From Burkholderiales bacterium (GTDB taxonomy: Bacteria > Pseudomonadota > Gammaproteobacteria > Burkholderiales > Casimicrobiaceae): a stretch of 44,045 nucleotides of DNA. Of this stretch, positions 34,708 to 43,799 are shown in pieces. The notes under the pieces were generated by a model. The model was not told the DNA's origin, did not search any database, and worked only from the letters and a program-made list of their open reading frames with translations. A program made the position numbers and the translations under genes. Location: NCBI GenBank assembly GCA_031270015.1, contig JAISYH010000055.1, positions 1-44,045 on the forward strand, written 5' to 3'. How positions within the stretch are numbered: position 1 is the first letter of the stretch; every line of letters starts with the position of its first letter.

Positions 34708-35417
34708 TTATATATCAAACTCAACGTTCAACGGAACATGGTCGACGTATTTTATCCATTCACCAGCTTCATCAATCTTGATGTTTTTTAGTTTTTTGTA
34801 TATATCGCCCGAAACGAAGCCATAATCGATATGGTAACGTTTTTGAAAATCTCCATACCGAAAAAAGGTAGAGTGTTGTTCTTCACCATGTCCGCAATTA
34901 AAATATTGATGATACGCACTATAAATTACTTTTTCTGCCAACCTGTTTACTACATCTGTATGGCTTCTACTTTTATGCTTATAATCCCAAATCTTATTGC
35001 TGTTAAAATCACCTATTAAAACTACAGTTTTATTTAATAAATTTGCGTAATATTCGATTGCCAACCAAATTTGTTCTATATATTTCGTTTTATGGTTTTT
35101 ATTTTCTTTGCTATCCTTTGTCCATATAGCAAAAATAATGAAACTTATTTCGTTCTTTTTGACGGAAAAAGGCAATATATATCGAAATTCCTTATTAAAT
35201 TCTTTCAACAAATCAAGTTTCCAACCGGAAAATGTAAAGATGCCTATTCCCCTCTTCTTTCGGTTATCTCCATACCAATGGGCATCATCGTGATTTTCTA
35301 TTAATTGTTCAATCCCCGATTCATGTTCTGGAATAATTAAAATACCAGGGCGATACTCTAAAATATTTTTGCTTTTTTCCTAAAAGCTCCCTGACAATTC
35401 CATGAAATCAATTTCAC
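34708..35417 (-). pseudogene. Endonuclease/exonuclease/phosphatase-family protein, frameshifted
   Basis: The frame starting at GTG 35417 reads KLISWNCQGAFRKKA and then hits a stop at 35358-35360. One base off, the next frame continues KNILEYRPGILIIPEHESGI and runs to 34708. Joined, they give about 236 residues with all landmarks of the family: SWNCQGAF, the metal-binding Glu in IIPEHES, LIGDFNSN near residue 155, HIDYGFVS and DHVPLNVEF at the end. One A appears to be missing in the A tract at 35366-35370. The family includes DNases, phosphodiesterases and sphingomyelinases; the substrate is unknown. It is AT-rich, 35 bases after purL on the same strand. No dnaX-like slippery site lies in the right frame, so programmed shifting is unlikely. 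Confidence 0.8.
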
Positions 35418-35451
35418 ATGATTGCGTTCCAGTTGACAAGAATATTTTTCA

Positions 35452-38400
35452 TTAATCAAAAAATTGTCGCGCATTATGAAATAGTCGCATCCACGGTGTT
35501 TCATCCTGCCACTCTTTGGGACACCACGACATTTGCGTGGCGCGAAAGGTACGTTCAGGATGTGGCATCATGATCGTGAAACGACCATCTTGCGAAGTAA
35601 GGGCAGTTGCGCCCTCTTGGGATCCGTTCGGATTGTATGGGTAACGCTCGGTTGCCCGCCCATAATGATCGACATAGCGCATCGCAATGTGTTTTTGCGC
35701 AGCATCTTGTTGCGCGTCATCGGTAAATTCGATGCGCCCCTCCCCATGCGAAACGACGATCGGCAAACGGCTGCCAGCCATTCCTTGCAACAATAATGAT
35801 GGTGAATCGACGATTTCTACCAATGATAAACGCGCTTCGAATTGTTCACTGGCGTTACGTACAAAATTGGGAAAATACGCCGCACCCGGAATGATGCCGC
35901 GCAACTGACTCATCATCTGACAACCGTTACACACACCCAATACCAGTATATCGTTACGCGCGAAGAACGCGGAAAACTGTTCCAAAAGTCGATCATTGAA
36001 TAATATTGATTTTGCCCATCCCCCGCCAGCGCCAAGCACATCACCGTATGAAAAACCGCCACAAATCGCCAACATTTGAAAATCGCGCAAGAAGAAACGC
36101 CCCGCAGACAAATCGCTCATATGCACGTCGAACGAATCGAAACCGGCCTTATGGAAAGCCGCCGCCATTTCTATCTGACTGTTGACGCCTTGTTCGCGCA
36201 GTATCGCGATTTTCGGTTTTACGCCGGTCACAATCAATGGCGCGGTATGTTCAAACGTAATATTTGCGTGTAGTCCCGGATCGTTTTCATCACGTAACGC
36301 ATCCGCCGTATGTTCAGCACAGATCGGATGATCGCGCAAAGTTTGCATCGCCAGTGATGTCGATGACCATAACACCTGCAAATCGACGCGTTTTTCGTCG
36401 ATCAGTATATCGTCACCAAAACGCACACGAATTCTCGCTACGCCGCCTTGCATAGGAAAACCGATATCATGGATTGCCGTCGAAGGAAAACCTATTTGTT
36501 CCGCCGCCACGCGAATCGATTCGATATCGTTAGCGCGCACTTGAATCACTGTGCCCAGTTCTTCGGCAAAGCATATATCGAATGGAGAAGATGTTTCATC
36601 ATTAGGTAAAAGAATATCGAGACCAGCATGCGCGGCAAACGCCATTTCCAATAAAGTAATCAAAATACCGCCATCGCTGATATCGTGATACGCCAAAATT
36701 TTGTCGCGGCAGCGATCAATCAGCTTCAGGAATGACAATAATCGTTGGGGATCATCTAAATTGGGCGCTTCATTTCCTACTTGCCGATAAACTTGCGTTA
36801 ATGCCGAACCGCCTAGACGGCGCTGTCCATTTGCGATATCCAACCAGAGTAGATGCGTTTCGCCCACGTCAAAAATAAGTTCAGGTGTCAGCGACTTTCG
36901 CGCATCATTGACTTGCGAGAATGCGGTGACGATCAACGATACCGGCGCGATGATATTATTTGCTTTTCCATGTTTGTCGCGCCACGCGGTACGCATCGAC
37001 ATCGAGTCTTTGCCGACTGGAATGGAAATCCCCAAGTCAATGCAAATTTTCGATACCTCTTTTACGGTCGAGTATAATGCAGCGTCTTCGCCACCCTGTC
37101 CAGCCGCCGCCATCCAATTCGCCGATAGTTTGACTTTTGACCAGTCGGAGACATCCGCTGCCGCAAGATTGGTCAGAGCTTCGGCAACCGCCATACGCCC
37201 AGAAGCAGGAGCGTCGATCATTGCCAACGGCGTTTTTTCGCCAATCGCCATCGCCTCGCCGTGATGATTTTGAAAATCGGCGAGCGTCACTGCGCAATCG
37301 GCGACCGGCACTTGCCAAGGTCCAACCATCGGATCGCGCGCAACCAGTCCGCCGACGGTACGGTCGCCAATCGTGATCAAAAAAGTTTTATCGGCGACCG
37401 CCGGAAACTGTAATACGCGTGTCAACGCGTCGCGCACCATAATATCGGTCAATTGTAATGTCTGCACTGTTTTCGATTGGCGCGCCACATTACGCAACAT
37501 GCGCGGCGGTTTACCGAGTATCAGATCGAGCGGCACATCAACCGGCGCGTTGTCAAAATAACTGTCTTCAATTTTTAAATGACCGTCGGAGGTTGCTTTA
37601 CCAATGATATTGAACGGACAGCGTTCACGTTCGCATAATGCGCGAAACGTTGGAAGATTTTCCGGCGTAATCGCCAATACATAACGTTCCTGTGATTCGT
37701 TGCTCCATAACTCACGCGGTGTCATTCCGGGTTCTTCAGATGGCACAGCGCGCAACTCAATCAATCCACCCGCGCCCGCGTCGTGAATCAATTCAGGTAA
37801 CGCGTTGGAAATACCTCCCGCGCCTACGTCGTGAATCGACAAAATAGGATTATCATCGCCCAATTGCCAACAACGGTCGATCACTTCCTGTGCTCGCCGC
37901 TGTATTTCAGGATTACCGCGTTGCACCGAATCAAAATCCAAATCGGCACGATTTTCCCCGCTTGCCATTGAAGATGCCGCGCCACCGCCCAAACCGATCA
38001 AAAATCCGGGTCCACCGATTTGAATCAATAGCGTCCCTTCCGGTAATGGTTTCTTCTTCACCTGCGTGGCGTCGATCATTCCCATGCCACCGGCGATCAT
38101 AATCGGTTTGTGATAGCCATAGTCAATATTATCTATTTGTGTTTCCAGAGTGCGGAAATAGCCAATAATACACGGACGCCCAAATTCATTGTTAAACGCC
38201 GACGCCCCCAACGGCGCATCGACCATGATCGTCAACGGTGAGACGATACGCTCCGGTTTTGCCAGCGCGTCTTCCCAAGGTTGTGGTAATTGCGGAATGC
38301 GTAAATGCGATACGCTAAATCCCACCAACCCCGCCTTGGGTTTGCCGCCCGTACCCGTCGCGCCTTCATCGCGAATTTCACCGCCCGATCCAGTCGCCGC

Positions 38401-39339
38401 ACCCGGAAAAGGCGCAATTGCCGTTGGGTGATTGTGCGTTTCAACTTTCATCAAGGTATGGGTCAAACAATGATGAATGGCGTAATGGCAGCCCGCGTCG
38501 GGATAAAAACGCGCCGCTTCGCGTCCTTCCATGATTGCCGAATTATCCGAATAAGCGACGACCGTACCCTGCGGATGCGCCTGGTGCGTCGCGCGTATCA
38601 TTGCAAATAATGATTGCGTTTGTGGTTCACCATCGATGATCCATTGCGCGTTGAAAATCTTATGGCGACAGTGTTCGGAATTAGCTTGCGCGAACATCGT
38701 CAATTCGACATCGGTCGGGTCACGTCGTAATTCACGGTAGCGTGCTTCGAGGTAATCTATTTCATCGTCGGCTAACGCCAAACCCAGCGATGAATTTGCC
38801 GCTTCGAGCGCAGCGCGTCCCTTTTCAAGCAATGGGATGGTCACCATCGGCTTCGGCGTTTCGTGCGCGAAAATACATTCGATCTCGTCGAAACCGTTCA
38901 ATACCGATTCGACCATGCGATCATGTAATTCCGCTTGTACGATTTGCAACTGCTTGGACGGCAAAGACTTGCCATCACCAGTTGCGTATTGGTAAACCAC
39001 GCCACGCTCGATACGTCGTACCATAGTCAACCCACATTGATGCGCAATGTCAGTTGCTTTGGACGACCACGGCGATACCGTACCCAGTCTCGGCACGATG
39101 ATGAATTGCCCCGTCCAATTCGTTTCTTGTTCTTCTCGATCCTGCGAGCCGTATTCCAGCAATTGCCATAAGTGCCGTTCTTCGATGGGATTGAGTTTGG
39201 CATCCAACTCCGCGAAATGCCAATAACGCGCCGCAAGCCGCGCCAGCGATACGCCGCGCGACTGCAATCGATCCGACACGCGCGACATCTGAAACATTGA
39301 AAGAGCGTTTCGTCCGCGTAATTTGAGAATACGATTCAT
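35452..39339 (-). CDS. purL: Phosphoribosylformylglycinamidine synthase (single-chain PurL)
   Basis: Catalyses step four of purine synthesis, FGAR plus glutamine and ATP to FGAM. At 1295 residues it is the long proteobacterial form that fuses PurS, PurL and PurQ functions. The N-terminal PurS-like region takes the first 200 or so residues; the synthase halves carry [13 protein letters not shown]-type motifs (here [19 protein letters not shown] near residue 295), and the C-terminal glutaminase (about 1035-1295) has the Cys in [14 protein letters not shown] and the His/Glu in [16 protein letters not shown] precedes the ATG, and a TATAAT at 39366-39371 is a likely -10. Monocistronic, possibly with the downstream frameshifted gene. 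Confidence 0.97.
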   Translation of the reverse strand: MNRILKLRGRNALSMFQMSRVSDRLQSRGVSLARLAARYWHFAELDAKLNPIEERHLWQLLEYGSQDREEQETNWTGQFIIVPRLGTVSPWSSKATDIAHQCGLTMVRRIERGVVYQYATGDGKSLPSKQLQIVQAELHDRMVESVLNGFDEIECIFAHETPKPMVTIPLLEKGRAALEAANSSLGLALADDEIDYLEARYRELRRDPTDVELTMFAQANSEHCRHKIFNAQWIIDGEPQTQSLFAMIRATHQAHPQGTVVAYSDNSAIMEGREAARFYPDAGCHYAIHHCLTHTLMKVETHNHPTAIAPFPGAATGSGGEIRDEGATGTGGKPKAGLVGFSVSHLRIPQLPQPWEDALAKPERIVSPLTIMVDAPLGASAFNNEFGRPCIIGYFRTLETQIDNIDYGYHKPIMIAGGMGMIDATQVKKKPLPEGTLLIQIGGPGFLIGLGGGAASSMASGENRADLDFDSVQRGNPEIQRRAQEVIDRCWQLGDDNPILSIHDVGAGGISNALPELIHDAGAGGLIELRAVPSEEPGMTPRELWSNESQERYVLAITPENLPTFRALCERERCPFNIIGKATSDGHLKIEDSYFDNAPVDVPLDLILGKPPRMLRNVARQSKTVQTLQLTDIMVRDALTRVLQFPAVADKTFLITIGDRTVGGLVARDPMVGPWQVPVADCAVTLADFQNHHGEAMAIGEKTPLAMIDAPASGRMAVAEALTNLAAADVSDWSKVKLSANWMAAAGQGGEDAALYSTVKEVSKICIDLGISIPVGKDSMSMRTAWRDKHGKANNIIAPVSLIVTAFSQVNDARKSLTPELIFDVGETHLLWLDIANGQRRLGGSALTQVYRQVGNEAPNLDDPQRLLSFLKLIDRCRDKILAYHDISDGGILITLLEMAFAAHAGLDILLPNDETSSPFDICFAEELGTVIQVRANDIESIRVAAEQIGFPSTAIHDIGFPMQGGVARIRVRFGDDILIDEKRVDLQVLWSSTSLAMQTLRDHPICAEHTADALRDENDPGLHANITFEHTAPLIVTGVKPKIAILREQGVNSQIEMAAAFHKAGFDSFDVHMSDLSAGRFFLRDFQMLAICGGFSYGDVLGAGGGWAKSILFNDRLLEQFSAFFARNDILVLGVCNGCQMMSQLRGIIPGAAYFPNFVRNASEQFEARLSLVEIVDSPSLLLQGMAGSRLPIVVSHGEGRIEFTDDAQQDAAQKHIAMRYVDHYGRATERYPYNPNGSQEGATALTSQDGRFTIMMPHPERTFRATQMSWCPKEWQDETPWMRLFHNARQFFD

Positions 39340-39469
39340 GAATGCTCCCGATAATGGAGGGGAATATTATAGTCTATCTCGGAGGAACGGCGTCATGGCT
39401 CGTCCACAGTGTGTTTGCGTGGAATTTACGCGTAGACACGGCAGCCAGATAACAAGTAGTAGTTGTATT

Positions 39470-39742
39470 TTAATGTTTCCTCGTCGGCACGGATTTCCAA
39501 CGGTAAATAATTGCGGGGGTATCGTCGCAACGCCTTCCGCAACCGCCGCAACTTCCGCCACCACAAGTCGATACAGAAACGATTGGCGCGATAGGTTTTT
39601 GCTCGATGACGCAGCCTTTACGCACCCAATGTGCCAGCATCGGTTGCACGGCGCTTAGCGGCATATCGAAATGCCGCGCAAGATCCGTTAACGACGCTTG
39701 CTGTTTTTCTTTAAGATAATCTCGCAATTCAAGAAGAATCAT
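39470..39742 (-). CDS. feoC: FeoC-like Fe-S regulator/accessory of ferrous iron uptake
   Basis: A 90-residue winged-helix protein, start at 39742 with GAGGG upstream. The helix-turn-helix region is LLELRDYLKEKQQASLTDL and ARHFDMPLSAVQPMLAHWV. The wing loop has C60, C65, C68 and C72 (STCGGGSCGGCGRRC), the set proposed to bind an oxygen-sensitive Fe-S cluster. In other bacteria FeoC binds FeoB and protects it from proteolysis, or acts as a regulator. It lies 13 bases after feoB. Confidence 0.88.
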   Translation of the reverse strand: MILLELRDYLKEKQQASLTDLARHFDMPLSAVQPMLAHWVRKGCVIEQKPIAPIVSVSTCGGGSCGGCGRRCDDTPAIIYRWKSVPTRKH

Positions 39743-39755
39743 TGGCAATTTTCCC

Positions 39756-42167
39756 TCAACAGCAATGTCCGTCGGAGGGCGATTGCGGCGATGGCAACTT
39801 GATGTTTCTCTGTGACAACCCAAAGAAACGCAGAACGAAAAAGAGTCCAACCAATGCTGCCGCCAAACCGACCAACCATACGCTGGCGCTTACCGATGCC
39901 GTACCAAGCAATGATAACTGATAATACGCGGTCGAACAGACCCACGCCAGTACGAAGGTCCACACCGCTACCGTCGCCGCCCATTTGCCGCCCGCCTCTC
40001 GATATATTGCGCCCAGCGCTGCCGCGCACGGTGTATACAGCAAAATGAATATCAAAAATGCGATGACCGCGCCAGTAGAACCAAACGCCAGATGAATCTG
40101 ACCAACCGCCGCCGGAGATACTTCTTGATCTTCGCTTACGCTTTCGACGTCACCCAATGTCGAAGTAATTCCCAGCGGATCAGTAACGCTGGAAAGCAGA
40201 TCGCCCAAATTTGCCGGAATCGTCGCGAACGCTTCTTTGATGCCTTCCAACGGCTGATACCCCCCTTCTTCACTGCTGCCGTCGTCCTCTTCACCCATTT
40301 GCTCATAAAGCGCGTTGAGCGTACCGATGACCGCTTCTTTGGCGAAGATACCAGTGAAAATACCGACCGTTGCGGGCCAGTTCCTTTCTTCGATACCCAT
40401 CGGGGTAAACAGCGGCGTGATTGCTTTGCCGACATTCGACAACACCGATTTATCGGTATTTTCGTTGTTGAAACTGCCATCCGTACCAAGCGAATTGAAG
40501 AAACTCAGTACCATCACCATCAACACGATGACCTTCCCGGCACGGATAATGAACATTTTCAGACGCTCCCACGTCAGCAACAACATATTGCGTAACGTCG
40601 GCATCCGATACGGAGGTAGTTCCATGATGAATGGCGTAATCGCGCCAGGCAACAGAGTATGTTTCAACACCAACCCGGTCAGAATGGCAATAGCGATGCC
40701 ACCAAGATACAAACCAAATACGATGTTTTGCCCATTGGTCGGAAAGAAAATCGCCACCAGTAGTGCGTAAACTGGCAGACGCGCACCACACGACATATAA
40801 GGAATCATCATGATCGACATCAGCCGATCGCGTGTACTCTCCAGCGTGCGCGTTCCCATGATCGCTGGAACGTTGCAACCGAAACCAACCAACATGGGCA
40901 CGAACGCTTTGCCGGGCAAACCTATTGAACGCATACCGCGATCGACGACCATCGCCGCGCGCGCCAAGTAACCGGAATCCTCCATGAAAGACAAGCATAA
41001 AAACATCGCCGCAATCACCGGGACAAATGTCGAAACCGTTTGAATACCGCCGCCCAAACCATTGGCCAATATTGCAATCAGCCAATCTGGCGCATCGATG
41101 GCATTCAGCAAATGGCCTATTCCATCGACCAACAACGTGCCGAATAAAATATCGAAGAAATCGATAAACGCCGAACCCGCATTGATCGCCAATAAAAACA
41201 TAAGATACATCGCCGCCAGAAACACCGGGATGCCGGTAATTCTTCCCAACGCAAAACGGTCGAGGAACGCCGTCAATGATTTGCTGGCTTCGCGGGGACG
41301 ATGAATCACGTCACGGCACAAAGCGTCTATCGCATCGTAGCGCGCGCTCGCCAGCGCAATATCGATTTCGCCATTACCCCATGATGCGGTGGTATCGCGG
41401 CATGCCTGAACCTCTTTGCGCGTTTCGTCGTCAAAATGAACATCGTTTTCCGGTAACAACAACGCATCGAATAATTGCCAGCGCGACATCCGATGTAACG
41501 CGCTACCTATCGGCAAATTTCGCAAAAACTGTGTCAACATTTGCTCTTGTTTATCGCCAATGGTCGGAATCTGCGGTTGCGGGCGCTGTTTTTCCAGCGC
41601 AGCTTGATGAACCGCGTCGCGCAGTTGCTGCAACCCTTCCCCGCGACTTGCCGAAATGCCGATCACCGGACAACCGAGCCGCTTTTGCAATAATTCAATA
41701 TCGATCTCCTCGCCATTATTATGCACAGCGTCGATCATATTGAGCGCAACCACCATTGGCTGACCGAGATCCAATAATTGAAAAGTCAAATAAAGATTAC
41801 GTTGTAAATTCGTCGCGTCAACAATATTGATCAGTAAGGTATTTTTTTCATTGAGGATAAAATTGCGGGCGATCATTTCGTCCTGCGAAATATCCGACGA
41901 CGAACTTTCGATTGCATACGTACCGGGAAGATCGACGACCTCAACACGTAGGCGATCATCACGTCCGGTACGTTTCTCTTGAAGTTTTTTGCATACGCAT
42001 CCTTCGGAGCAATGATGATGGTGATGATAATGTCCCGATTTACGATCCACCGTCACGCCGGGCCAATTGCCGGTACGCTGCCGCGAACCTGTCAGCGCGT
42101 TGAATAAAGTGGTTTTGCCGCTGTTGGGATTGCCGATCAGCGCGATTTGATAAGTCGGCGCGCTCAT
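39756..42167 (-). CDS. feoB: Ferrous iron transport protein B, with His/Cys-rich G-domain insert
   Basis: Inner-membrane Fe(II) importer. The start at 42167 overlaps the feoA stop in ATGA and gives 803 residues. The N-terminal G domain has G1 GNPNSGKTTLF (12-22), G2 in NWPGVT (35-40), G3 DLPGTY (79-84) and G4 NMID. Between G2 and G3 is an unusual insert, HYHHHHHCSEGCVCKK (46-61), with six His and three Cys. The membrane domain has the two gates with conserved Cys (GFGCNVPAIMGTRTLES and MSCGARLPVYALL). The C-terminus ends in GHCC, another potential metal site. Operon feoA-feoB-feoC under a Fur box. Confidence 0.96.
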   Translation of the reverse strand: MSAPTYQIALIGNPNSGKTTLFNALTGSRQRTGNWPGVTVDRKSGHYHHHHHCSEGCVCKKLQEKRTGRDDRLRVEVVDLPGTYAIESSSSDISQDEMIARNFILNEKNTLLINIVDATNLQRNLYLTFQLLDLGQPMVVALNMIDAVHNNGEEIDIELLQKRLGCPVIGISASRGEGLQQLRDAVHQAALEKQRPQPQIPTIGDKQEQMLTQFLRNLPIGSALHRMSRWQLFDALLLPENDVHFDDETRKEVQACRDTTASWGNGEIDIALASARYDAIDALCRDVIHRPREASKSLTAFLDRFALGRITGIPVFLAAMYLMFLLAINAGSAFIDFFDILFGTLLVDGIGHLLNAIDAPDWLIAILANGLGGGIQTVSTFVPVIAAMFLCLSFMEDSGYLARAAMVVDRGMRSIGLPGKAFVPMLVGFGCNVPAIMGTRTLESTRDRLMSIMMIPYMSCGARLPVYALLVAIFFPTNGQNIVFGLYLGGIAIAILTGLVLKHTLLPGAITPFIMELPPYRMPTLRNMLLLTWERLKMFIIRAGKVIVLMVMVLSFFNSLGTDGSFNNENTDKSVLSNVGKAITPLFTPMGIEERNWPATVGIFTGIFAKEAVIGTLNALYEQMGEEDDGSSEEGGYQPLEGIKEAFATIPANLGDLLSSVTDPLGITSTLGDVESVSEDQEVSPAAVGQIHLAFGSTGAVIAFLIFILLYTPCAAALGAIYREAGGKWAATVAVWTFVLAWVCSTAYYQLSLLGTASVSASVWLVGLAAALVGLFFVLRFFGLSQRNIKLPSPQSPSDGHCC

Positions 42168-42406
42168 CCTTGACACACCTCCACCGCAATCGCCGCTGCT
42201 TCCGCTTTCCGCAAACAAAGATGAAAACCGCGCATTTCGATTTCTATCGGATCGCCCAACGGCGCCACACGCACCACACGCAAATAACAGCCCGGCGTAA
42301 TCCCCATCGCCAATAATTTGCGGCGGAATGGTGTCGCGCTATCGGTCAGTCTGGTAACCAACGCTTGTTGACTGAACGGTAAACAATCAAGAGTCGTGAC
42401 TGGCAT
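42164..42406 (-). CDS. feoA: Ferrous iron transport protein A
   Basis: A small SH3-like cytosolic protein (80 residues) needed for Feo activity, probably by contact with FeoB. Family motifs are FRRKLLAMGITPGCYLRVVR and APLGDPIEIEMRGFHLCLRK. First gene of feoABC; its stop overlaps the feoB start, so translation is coupled. The promoter and Fur box lie 22-70 bases upstream. Confidence 0.94.
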   Translation of the reverse strand: MPVTTLDCLPFSQQALVTRLTDSATPFRRKLLAMGITPGCYLRVVRVAPLGDPIEIEMRGFHLCLRKAEAAAIAVEVCQG

Positions 42407-42427
42407 AAGGCTTCTTTTTGCTTCACA

Positions 42428-42446
42428 GATAATGAGAATTGATCTC
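42428..42446. promoter_or_regulatory. Fur box upstream of feoA
   Basis: GATAATGAGAATTGATCTC matches the 19-bp Fur consensus at 14 positions. It lies just downstream of the feoA -10, where bound Fur would block transcription. Confidence 0.7.
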
Positions 42447-42447
42447 G

Positions 42448-42475
42448 ATTATAAAGAGCAATGAATAAAAATCAA
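42448..42475 (-). promoter_or_regulatory. feoABC promoter
   Basis: On the minus strand TTGATT (42475-42470) and a perfect TATAAT (42453-42448) are 16 bases apart, 41 bases before feoA. The Fur box is immediately downstream. Confidence 0.65.
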
Positions 42476-42592
42476 GAAATTCTTGTGATTGGAAGCATAA
42501 GTTCCTCCGACCTTTTCAGGACAAACAGGTAAAACACCCCAGTTCATTACTGGTATCCAATGATCGGTTGATGATCCGTTTGCAGTAACCGA

Positions 42593-42722
42593 CTACAAGG
42601 TATCGACGTCTCCCGGGGTCTTGCAGCCTTCCAGAAGTTGATCCAGTTGTTCTTCGTTCAGTTTCATGTCATCCGCTCTTCCTCGGCTTACGCCTTCTGT
42701 TTAACAGCATGACACAGTTTAG
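42593..42722 (-). pseudogene. Relic of an IS256-like transposase start
   Basis: On the minus strand an ATG at 42667 opens MKLNEEQLDQLLEGCKTPGD then V-D-T-L and a stop at 42593. This is the look of the first residues of IS256/mutator-type transposases (x-E-Q-L-x-x-L-L...K-T-P-E-D). Upstream the sequence AAACTGTGTCATGCTG near 42705-42722 resembles the terminal region of such elements and ends at the stop of the next gene. The rest of the transposase is gone. The bases from 42476 to 42592 hold nothing identifiable. Confidence 0.4.
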
Positions 42723-42723
42723 G

Positions 42724-43320
42724 TTACAGACCCAAATCAGTATTATCCATATCTTCCAAAAGCTTTTTGATATCTTCTTTCCAGGTTATCCAAGATCGAA
42801 CAGTATGTTCAGGTGCACCTGCATATGTGAACGCATTCGGAAACTCTTTTTTTAGCCCACGCCACGGAAGGCTAGGATCCCTATACACATCTTCCTTGGC
42901 ATATATCTTTATTTGTTTTCCAAGATATATGCCTGGGGGCGTCACATGTCCTTTAAAAACAAAAAAACGTTTCCAGCTTTGCTTGTAGTCTGAAGGCATA
43001 ATCCATAATCTGATAGCTTCTTTATAAAAAGGCTTTTTGTGCCAAACGCCTTCTCGGTCTTTCCACTCATAGTCAACATCATGATCGCCAACGATGTATA
43101 AATAAATCCCTTTCGGACCGCTATATTCCATATTTTCATAGTGCCACTCAGGAATCTCCCCCTGTTTTTTTTCAACAACTCGCCAATTCTTCGGTATTCC
43201 AGCTTCTATCTTATCGACAAATGGCTTTAACTTCTCATAATCATCACTTGCCATAACAATGTCAACAATAAAGAAACTGAATATCGCAGCCAACAGTACA
43301 TTTCTGATCTGATGTTTCAT
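42724..43320 (-). CDS. Hypothetical secreted protein, possible periplasmic immunity protein
   Basis: A 198-residue protein with a signal peptide (VLLAAIFSFFIVDIVMAS). The mature part is rich in Trp, Lys and Glu, with segments WHYENMEYSGPKGIYLYIVG and IRLWIMPSDYKQSWKRFF; no family is recognised. It lies 14 bases after the toxin-like frameshifted gene on the same strand, an order typical of effector-immunity pairs, and periplasmic location would suit an immunity to a wall- or periplasm-acting toxin. That role is inference. The stop abuts the IS256-like relic, but the C-terminus seems natural. AT-rich, unlike the feo genes. Confidence 0.6.
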   Translation of the reverse strand: MKHQIRNVLLAAIFSFFIVDIVMASDDYEKLKPFVDKIEAGIPKNWRVVEKKQGEIPEWHYENMEYSGPKGIYLYIVGDHDVDYEWKDREGVWHKKPFYKEAIRLWIMPSDYKQSWKRFFVFKGHVTPPGIYLGKQIKIYAKEDVYRDPSLPWRGLKKEFPNAFTYAGAPEHTVRSWITWKEDIKKLLEDMDNTDLGL

Positions 43321-43334
43321 CTTTACTTTATAGT

Positions 43335-43606
43335 TTAATATGGTTTTCCAAATCGACCTCCCGGCGCACCGGGATACTCTAGCCCGGCGCTCTCGACTGC
43401 ATCTTTAACTGCATTATGGCAATCATTGACAAAAGGAAACCACATACCGTTATTTTGGTTTTCTCTCATAAAATCCATAATCTCTTTCTCTTTGCCTGCG
43501 CTGCCTTCTACAGGATTGCAATGACCGCCGTCTTTTGGTCGTCGCTATCCAAGCAGGTGTAGCGTTGTAGCCCCGGTTCTTCCACTTCCGACGCTTTCAA
43601 GACCAT
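43335..43606 (-). pseudogene. Toxin-like C-terminal module, frameshifted
   Basis: The ATG at 43606, with GGAG 8 bases upstream, opens MVLKASEVEEPGLQRYTC then LDSDDQK and soon stops. One base off, a second frame reads KDGGHCNPVEGSAGKEKEI, then WFPFVNDCHNAVKDAVESAG and ends LEYPGAPGGRFGKPY. Joined at the AAAA tract near 43532-43535 they give about 90 residues. The N-D-C-H core with a preceding G-G-H-C and the P-G-A-P-G-G-R-F end resemble C-terminal modules of RHS/polymorphic toxins with a papain-like or NlpC/P60-like Cys-His pair. The family is a guess by eye. It may be an orphan toxin tip left after rearrangement. Confidence 0.45.
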
Positions 43607-43611
43607 CTTTG

Positions 43612-43740
43612 TTACTCCACGATCCAATCTTTAAACAGGGGAACAGTAACCCATAACGCCATAGCAAGCAAGACTATGTCAAGGTTCTTTGGGGTGTTCT
43701 TTACTTGCCCGACGACGATAGATGAAGTGGACGATTTCAT
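43612..43740 (-). CDS. Possible 42-residue membrane peptide
   Basis: A frame from ATG 43740 encodes SSTSSIVVGQVKNTPKNLD followed by a hydrophobic segment (IVLLAMALWVTVPLF) and KDWIVE. The stop overlaps the region of the ribosome site of the next toxin-like gene. There is no good ribosome site of its own, and the frame stays open upstream, so it may be part of a decayed longer gene. No family recognised. Confidence 0.25.
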   Translation of the reverse strand: MKSSTSSIVVGQVKNTPKNLDIVLLAMALWVTVPLFKDWIVE

Positions 43741-43799
43741 TTGGCACGATAAGCGGCGAAGTAGATAGGCAAGAGTCACTAGAACGGAGAAATCGGCAC

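Noticed and set aside
35358-35380. Programmed -1 frameshift in the endonuclease/phosphatase gene
   Set aside because: AAAAAAG is present but not in the frame needed for a dnaX-type slip, and the family is not known for recoding.
42015-42035. Short tandem repeat (ATG/GTG triplets) as a CRISPR-like or satellite repeat
   Set aside because: The triplets are simply the antisense of consecutive His codons in feoB.
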